DNA from: Nocardioides sp.
GTDB lineage: Bacteria > Actinomycetota > Actinomycetes > Propionibacteriales > Nocardioidaceae
Assembly (NCBI GenBank): GCA_030145945.1
Contig: JASLDK010000429.1
Span: 1 to 8,232 of the forward strand
Direction of reading: 5' to 3'
Length of the DNA stretch: 8,232 nucleotides
This document shows, one piece after another, positions 4,737-8,232 of this stretch. Within the stretch, counting starts at the first letter, position 1, and every line of letters begins with the position of its first letter. Under the pieces are notes generated by a model that worked only from the letters and a program-made list of their open reading frames with translations, did not search any database and was not told where the DNA came from. The position numbers were made by a program, and so were the translations under genes.

Positions 4737-6910
4737 CGACCAGACACGGCCAGGCGCTCCAGAAGGAGAGTCGCCGAAAGGGCTGGATATTCGCCCTGAT
4801 CGTGGCCGCGATCGCCACCACGGCATGGACAGGGTCTGCAGTCGGCGACGGCCGGGTGCTGCACGACGCACCCATGACGCTGGTGGGACCGGAGGTGGTG
4901 GCCGTCCCGCTCGCGGGGAAGTTGCAGCAGCAGCGCAGCGGCGCGGTCGAGATCCGGACGGCTGACGACGTCGAGACGGCACTCGACGATCTTTCGCGTG
5001 GTCGCACCCTCGCGGTCGTCGTCCTCGACCTGACGGGCACGACCGATCGCCTGCTCCTGCCGGCGCAGCCCAACAGCAATCGCGATCGCCAGGTCATCGA
5101 AACCGCCAAGGACCTCGCCGCCACCTTCGACAGAACGCTGCACGTCGAACGAGTGGACGCAGCGCAGCGTCGAACACCCCGCTGGCTGGGAACGGCCGTG
5201 CCCGCATCCTTCCTCTCACTGCTCGTCGTCGGGATCGGTTTCCTCCTGGCGGCCGCGATCTCGCTGTGGCGAGGTCCCGTCGCTGCGACCTTCCGAGGAG
5301 GCACCCGACGCTTCCTGATGTTGGTGACAGCCTCGGCCCTCATCGCCGTCCTCGCGCGGGTCATCGGCTTCGACCTGCTCAACTCGCTCGCGCTCGGTGC
5401 CGCATGCCTCGGCGCCGGGACCGTCGTTCTCGTCTTCGAACTCGTCGGTGGCCTGCGCGCCATGATCGGCGCGAGCGTCGCGCTCGCGGCCGCGCCGTTG
5501 CCGTTGATCGCGCTCGGCGACCGGTTCCTGCTTGCCGCGCCGTGGCGTTCGGTCGCGGACTGGACGATCGTCGGAGCGACGTCGAGCGTCGTGACCAGTG
5601 CGCCCGCGGTCGGCTTCAGGGTGCAACCGTTCCTGGTTCTTGTCGGCACACCGCTGCTCTCTGCGCTGCTGCAGAGCGGCGCCCGACTGGTCCAGCAACG
5701 CAATCGGCCGCGCACCGACCTGCCGGCGTACCCGACCGTCGAAACGAGAGTTCGGCGCAAGGTCGCCGTCGTGGCGATCGGGACGATCGCGTTCACCGTG
5801 GCCAGCTATTCGGCCTGGACCGCACTGGCTCACGACGTGCCCATCCGGCCGAACCCCAGCCTCGCCTCGACCACACGATGCGTCGACACGGGTGGCGTGT
5901 CGTCGGTCAAGGATCTCAACCGGGTCGCCCAACTGCGCGGCACTCCCGCGATGCGCGGTGGAGACGTCGGCGCGAGCGCCATGCTGCAGGACGGCCGCGC
6001 GCTGTGGATGTTCGGCGACACGCTGCGCAGCGCCGACATGGCCGGTGGCGGGTTCGTCCGAAACTCCATGCTGCTGGTGACACCGGGTTGCCTCGAGGTC
6101 GTTCTCCCGGAGACTGGCGGTGCGATCATCCCGGACCGGGACAGCAAGGTCGGCTACTGGCCGATGTCGCTGCTGGTCTCCCACCGGCCCGGCTATGACC
6201 TCGTCGCGGTGACTGCTCAGAGGGTGCGTACCGTCAACGCTGCCGACATCTTCGGGTTCGAGAACCTCGGCCCGGCACTCGCCGTGTACGTCGTGCCCGT
6301 CGGGATGACGCCCCAGCTGATCTCGCGCACCGACGTCGGTCCGGACCGAGCAGACACGACCCGTCCGATGTGGGGTGCGGCCACGGCCGAACACGACGGC
6401 ATGGCCTATCTCTACGGGACGTCGCGCCCCGCGACGATCGAACCGGACTCCGGTTTCGCGTTGAGTCTGGCGCGCGTCCCGGTCGACCAGATCAGCGATC
6501 TGAAGCGATGGAGCTACTGGACGGGCGATCGATGGAGCAGGAAGGCCAAGGACGCCACCACCCTGATCCCCAGCAAGAACGGCGTCTCACAGACGTTGTC
6601 GGTGTTCGAGCAGGATGGCAGATGGTTCGCGTTGAGCAAGCGCAACGAGTTCCTCGGCAAGGACGTGGTCGTCTGGACATCGCCAGGACCGACGGGTCCC
6701 TTCACGGCGCAGCCACCGGTGGCGACCTTGCCGTCGGACAGCGCGACGGGCACGCTTCGCTACATGCCGCTGGCCCATCCCGGCCTGCTGCCGGAGCCGG
6801 GCACTGTCGTCGTCTCCTACAGCCAGAACCGTACGGATGTCACCGAGGTGATGGAGGATCCGCGTCGCTACCGACCTCGGTTCCTGCGAGTCACCCTTCC
6901 ACCTCGATGA
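4733..6910 (+). CDS. Membrane protein: ABC-2/YhgE-like region fused to DUF4185-type propeller
   Basis: A 725-residue protein of unknown function. The N-terminal half looks like an ABC-2/YhgE-type membrane region: helix about 17-38, an extracytoplasmic loop 39-150 with AVEIRTADDVETALDDLSRG and LAVVVLDLTG, then helices near 153-179, 193-213, 215-240, 243-262 and 299-320. A seventh helix (343-366) follows a basic loop (RNRPR, RVRRK). By the positive-inside rule the C terminus is then outside. Residues 380-725 resemble a DUF4185 beta-propeller: LWMFGDTLRS (424-433), RNSMLLVTPG, TRPMWGAA (543-550), YLYGTSRPAT, VVVWTSPGPTGPF and MPLAHPGLL. Cys383 and Cys453 could pair outside the cell. ATG 4733 overlaps the regulator stop by 4 bp, with GGGAG upstream. 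The frame stays open back to 4355, but that part is antisense-free shadow of the regulator gene. No ATPase gene is adjacent. Confidence 0.75.
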   Translation: MTTRHGQALQKESRRKGWIFALIVAAIATTAWTGSAVGDGRVLHDAPMTLVGPEVVAVPLAGKLQQQRSGAVEIRTADDVETALDDLSRGRTLAVVVLDLTGTTDRLLLPAQPNSNRDRQVIETAKDLAATFDRTLHVERVDAAQRRTPRWLGTAVPASFLSLLVVGIGFLLAAAISLWRGPVAATFRGGTRRFLMLVTASALIAVLARVIGFDLLNSLALGAACLGAGTVVLVFELVGGLRAMIGASVALAAAPLPLIALGDRFLLAAPWRSVADWTIVGATSSVVTSAPAVGFRVQPFLVLVGTPLLSALLQSGARLVQQRNRPRTDLPAYPTVETRVRRKVAVVAIGTIAFTVASYSAWTALAHDVPIRPNPSLASTTRCVDTGGVSSVKDLNRVAQLRGTPAMRGGDVGASAMLQDGRALWMFGDTLRSADMAGGGFVRNSMLLVTPGCLEVVLPETGGAIIPDRDSKVGYWPMSLLVSHRPGYDLVAVTAQRVRTVNAADIFGFENLGPALAVYVVPVGMTPQLISRTDVGPDRADTTRPMWGAATAEHDGMAYLYGTSRPATIEPDSGFALSLARVPVDQISDLKRWSYWTGDRWSRKAKDATTLIPSKNGVSQTLSVFEQDGRWFALSKRNEFLGKDVVVWTSPGPTGPFTAQPPVATLPSDSATGTLRYMPLAHPGLLPEPGTVVVSYSQNRTDVTEVMEDPRRYRPRFLRVTLPPR

Positions 6911-6935
6911 CATCCAATCGGTCACGCCTGCGCCA

Positions 6936-8009
6936 TCAGCCCAGCCCGTGCTGTGCCTTGTAGGCCAGGGCGTAGGCGATCTTGCCCGGCTTGGCTTCGG
7001 CGTAGGCCTTGCTGAGCTTGTCGAACTCACCCTTGGTGGCGGCCTTGCCGTTGTTCCATGCCGACAGCGCACCCAGCTGCTCGGCGGTGAACCCGCTGCT
7101 GACGACAGTGCTCGCGGACAGCTTCGTCATCGCCTCGGTCGAGGCCTTCACTGCAGAGAGGTACGACGCCAGCGTCGTGGCGTCCCAGGACGTCAGCCCG
7201 GCGGGGGCGGTGTCCCGGATCCAGTCGCCCCAGTAGAACTCCTGGAAGGGCAGGCCGTTCTGCGCGTAGCCGATGTCGCGGCCGAAGTAGAGCAGGCTGC
7301 GGTACTTGTCGTCCTGGAAGTTGTCGAGACCGAGGCTTTCGGGCAGCTTGTTGACCTTCACGTCGTTGCCCGAGGGGTCCTTGGTGTAGGTCCACTTGTG
7401 TGCCTTCAACTGCGCCCAGAAGTCCTGCCGCGTCAGCGTGCTGTAGTTGGCCTGCACCCGCAGACGGACGTGCAGGTTCGGCCCACCGTCGGGCAGCTCG
7501 GTGAACGAGGTGAGCGTGTGGTGACCATCGGTCAGGAAGGGCTCGCCGCCGGGCCCGATCACGACCGTCTTCATCGGCGCGATGCTCTCAGCGGTCTCGG
7601 CGCCCCGCGGGATAGCGCAGGTGAACGACGACGGCTCGTCGAGCCGGGCGTCCGGGAGGGCGCTCACGACGTCGAGCCGCCCGTCGGCTTCACACCAGTC
7701 GGCGAACTTCTTGTTGATCGCGTCCTTGCCCAGCGTGTAGCGACCGAGCTTGTAGTAGACCTCGTCGTACCCGAGGGATGGCTGCGTCGGATGCACATCG
7801 CCGATGCGGACGTCGAGCAGATCACCTTCCTGCGCGCACAGATAGCCGGCGTACGGCGTGCTGCGGTTGTCGTGACTGCAGAAGGACGGCCGGGCGCCGG
7901 GATTGCCGGGGGCAGCGTCAGCAGCAGGGATCAGGGGAGTGGCGAGGGAGCCGGCGGCGGCAACGGCGGTCAGCAGACCGGCGAGGCGGCGACGAGGGGA
8001 GGGAATCAT
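6936..8009 (-). CDS. Secreted ParB/Srx-fold protein (ParBc_2-like)
   Basis: A 357-residue exported protein. ATG 8009 gives a clean signal peptide: basic SPRRRLAG, a hydrophobic stretch (10-29), and a likely cut after ADA-A near residue 33. TTG 8069 would add 20 residues unlike a signal peptide, and neither start has a good Shine-Dalgarno. The mature part matches the ParBc_2 family of ParB-like proteins: GDLLDVRIGDVHPTQPSLGY (62-81), MKTVVIGPGGEPFLTDGHHT (146-165; DGHH is the family's conserved site), then LHVRLRVQANYSTLTRQDFW, NFQDDKYRSLLYFGRDIGY and FQEFYWGDWIRD. Four cysteines (44, 58, 106, 131) suit two disulfides. It is not the chromosome-segregation ParB, having no helix-turn-helix and lying outside the cytoplasm. 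Nuclease or nucleotide-related activity is only suggested by the fold. The C-terminal 90 residues are helical and unassigned. It is convergent with the 725-residue gene. Confidence 0.82.
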   Translation of the reverse strand: MIPSPRRRLAGLLTAVAAAGSLATPLIPAADAAPGNPGARPSFCSHDNRSTPYAGYLCAQEGDLLDVRIGDVHPTQPSLGYDEVYYKLGRYTLGKDAINKKFADWCEADGRLDVVSALPDARLDEPSSFTCAIPRGAETAESIAPMKTVVIGPGGEPFLTDGHHTLTSFTELPDGGPNLHVRLRVQANYSTLTRQDFWAQLKAHKWTYTKDPSGNDVKVNKLPESLGLDNFQDDKYRSLLYFGRDIGYAQNGLPFQEFYWGDWIRDTAPAGLTSWDATTLASYLSAVKASTEAMTKLSASTVVSSGFTAEQLGALSAWNNGKAATKGEFDKLSKAYAEAKPGKIAYALAYKAQHGLG

Positions 8010-8106
8010 GGGCAGAGACTCGGGTGCAGGGGCGTCCCTCGTGTTGCCCGCAGAAGAGTGGTCGGACAACGTCGGATGAACAGATGCCCCTCCGGCACGA
8101 ACCTGT

Positions 8107-8232
8107 TCAGGCGACGGGGTCGCCGCCCCGATACCAGTCCGGGAGCCGGGTCGGGGTCAGGTCGGTGGGGTCGCCGGGCCGGGTGAGGGTGAGCACGGCC
8201 CGCACGATCTCGGGGCGATCATGCAGTGCGTC
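8107..8232 (-). CDS. C-terminal end of an unrecognised protein (partial)
   Basis: Forty-one in-frame codons ending in TGA (8109-8107) enter from the right edge. The peptide runs DALHDRPEIVRAVLTLTRPG and then DPTDLTPTRLPDWYRGGDPVA. Third codon positions are almost all G or C, as in the neighbouring genes, which supports real coding. The end is proline- and aspartate-rich and looks like a tail; I do not recognise the family. It is on the same strand as the ParB-like gene, 97 bp upstream of its ATG, so the two could share a transcript. The gap holds no clear terminator. Confidence 0.6.
   Translation of the reverse strand, partial: DALHDRPEIVRAVLTLTRPGDPTDLTPTRLPDWYRGGDPVA

Noticed and set aside
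6911..6935. Terminator between the convergent membrane-protein and ParB-like genes
   Set aside because: Only 25 bp, with no stem longer than four pairs and no T-tract that I can see.
8097..8108. GAACCTGTTC near the ParB-like gene as a LexA/SOS box
   Set aside because: The arms GAAC/GTTC are 2 nt apart; the actinobacterial SOS box needs 4 nt between them and flanking T/A.
3843..8111. CCTGTTCAGG present near both 3843 and 8102
   Set aside because: Ten-base repeats are expected by chance in 8 kb. One copy is part of the leader and Shine-Dalgarno area of the SnoaL-like gene, and they share no comparable position.
6948..8186. 412-codon plus-strand open frame opposite the ParB-like gene
   Set aside because: Shadow of the minus-strand gene, which has a signal peptide and family motifs; this frame shows Gly/Val/Arg-rich sequence without domains.

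Overview
The window is GC-rich, compactly packed actinobacterial DNA. The order pgk-tpiA-secG followed by rbpA is a typical actinobacterial core arrangement. RbpA is restricted to actinobacteria, and the tRNA lacks an encoded CCA. Nocardioidaceae or a close relative is my best guess; that is inference from gene order and protein style, with no search behind it.

Core block (1-2456, + strand). The 3' two thirds of phosphoglycerate kinase (pgk) is followed by triosephosphate isomerase (tpiA), the SecG translocase subunit, and the RNA-polymerase-binding factor RbpA, which ends at a strong hairpin. The left edge is abnormal. Bases 1-125 encode an earlier part of the same Pgk protein but on the minus strand, and they join the + strand part at a short inverted repeat (GAGGAGCTC). 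This is either a small real inversion that breaks pgk or an amplification/assembly chimera.

Accessory block (2440-6910). A minus-strand PD-(D/E)xK nuclease resembling a homing endonuclease, with two N-terminal helical repeats, lies between rbpA and a tRNA-Pro(GGG). A shared bidirectional hairpin separates the tRNA from a convergent SnoaL/NTF2-like gene. That gene is divergent from an XRE/MmyB-type regulator, and a perfect 21-bp palindrome lies in their shared intergenic region. The regulator overlaps by 4 bp (ATGA) a 725-residue membrane protein. That protein joins an ABC-2/YhgE-like membrane region to an extracellular DUF4185-type propeller, a combination worth attention. Palindrome, regulator, small enzyme-like protein and membrane protein look like one regulatory unit.

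Right edge (6936-8232, - strand). A secreted ParB/Srx-fold protein (ParBc_2 type, DGHH motif, four cysteines, signal peptide) is followed by the last 41 codons of an unrecognised gene.

Several genes (nuclease, MmyB regulator, possibly secG) have a TAGGNT hexamer 6-7 nt before the start codon, which suggests leaderless transcripts. No CRISPR array, IS element or integrase is visible. I do not see a clear, wholly new multi-gene system. The best candidates are the palindrome/MmyB/ABC2-DUF4185 unit and the inverted pgk junction.
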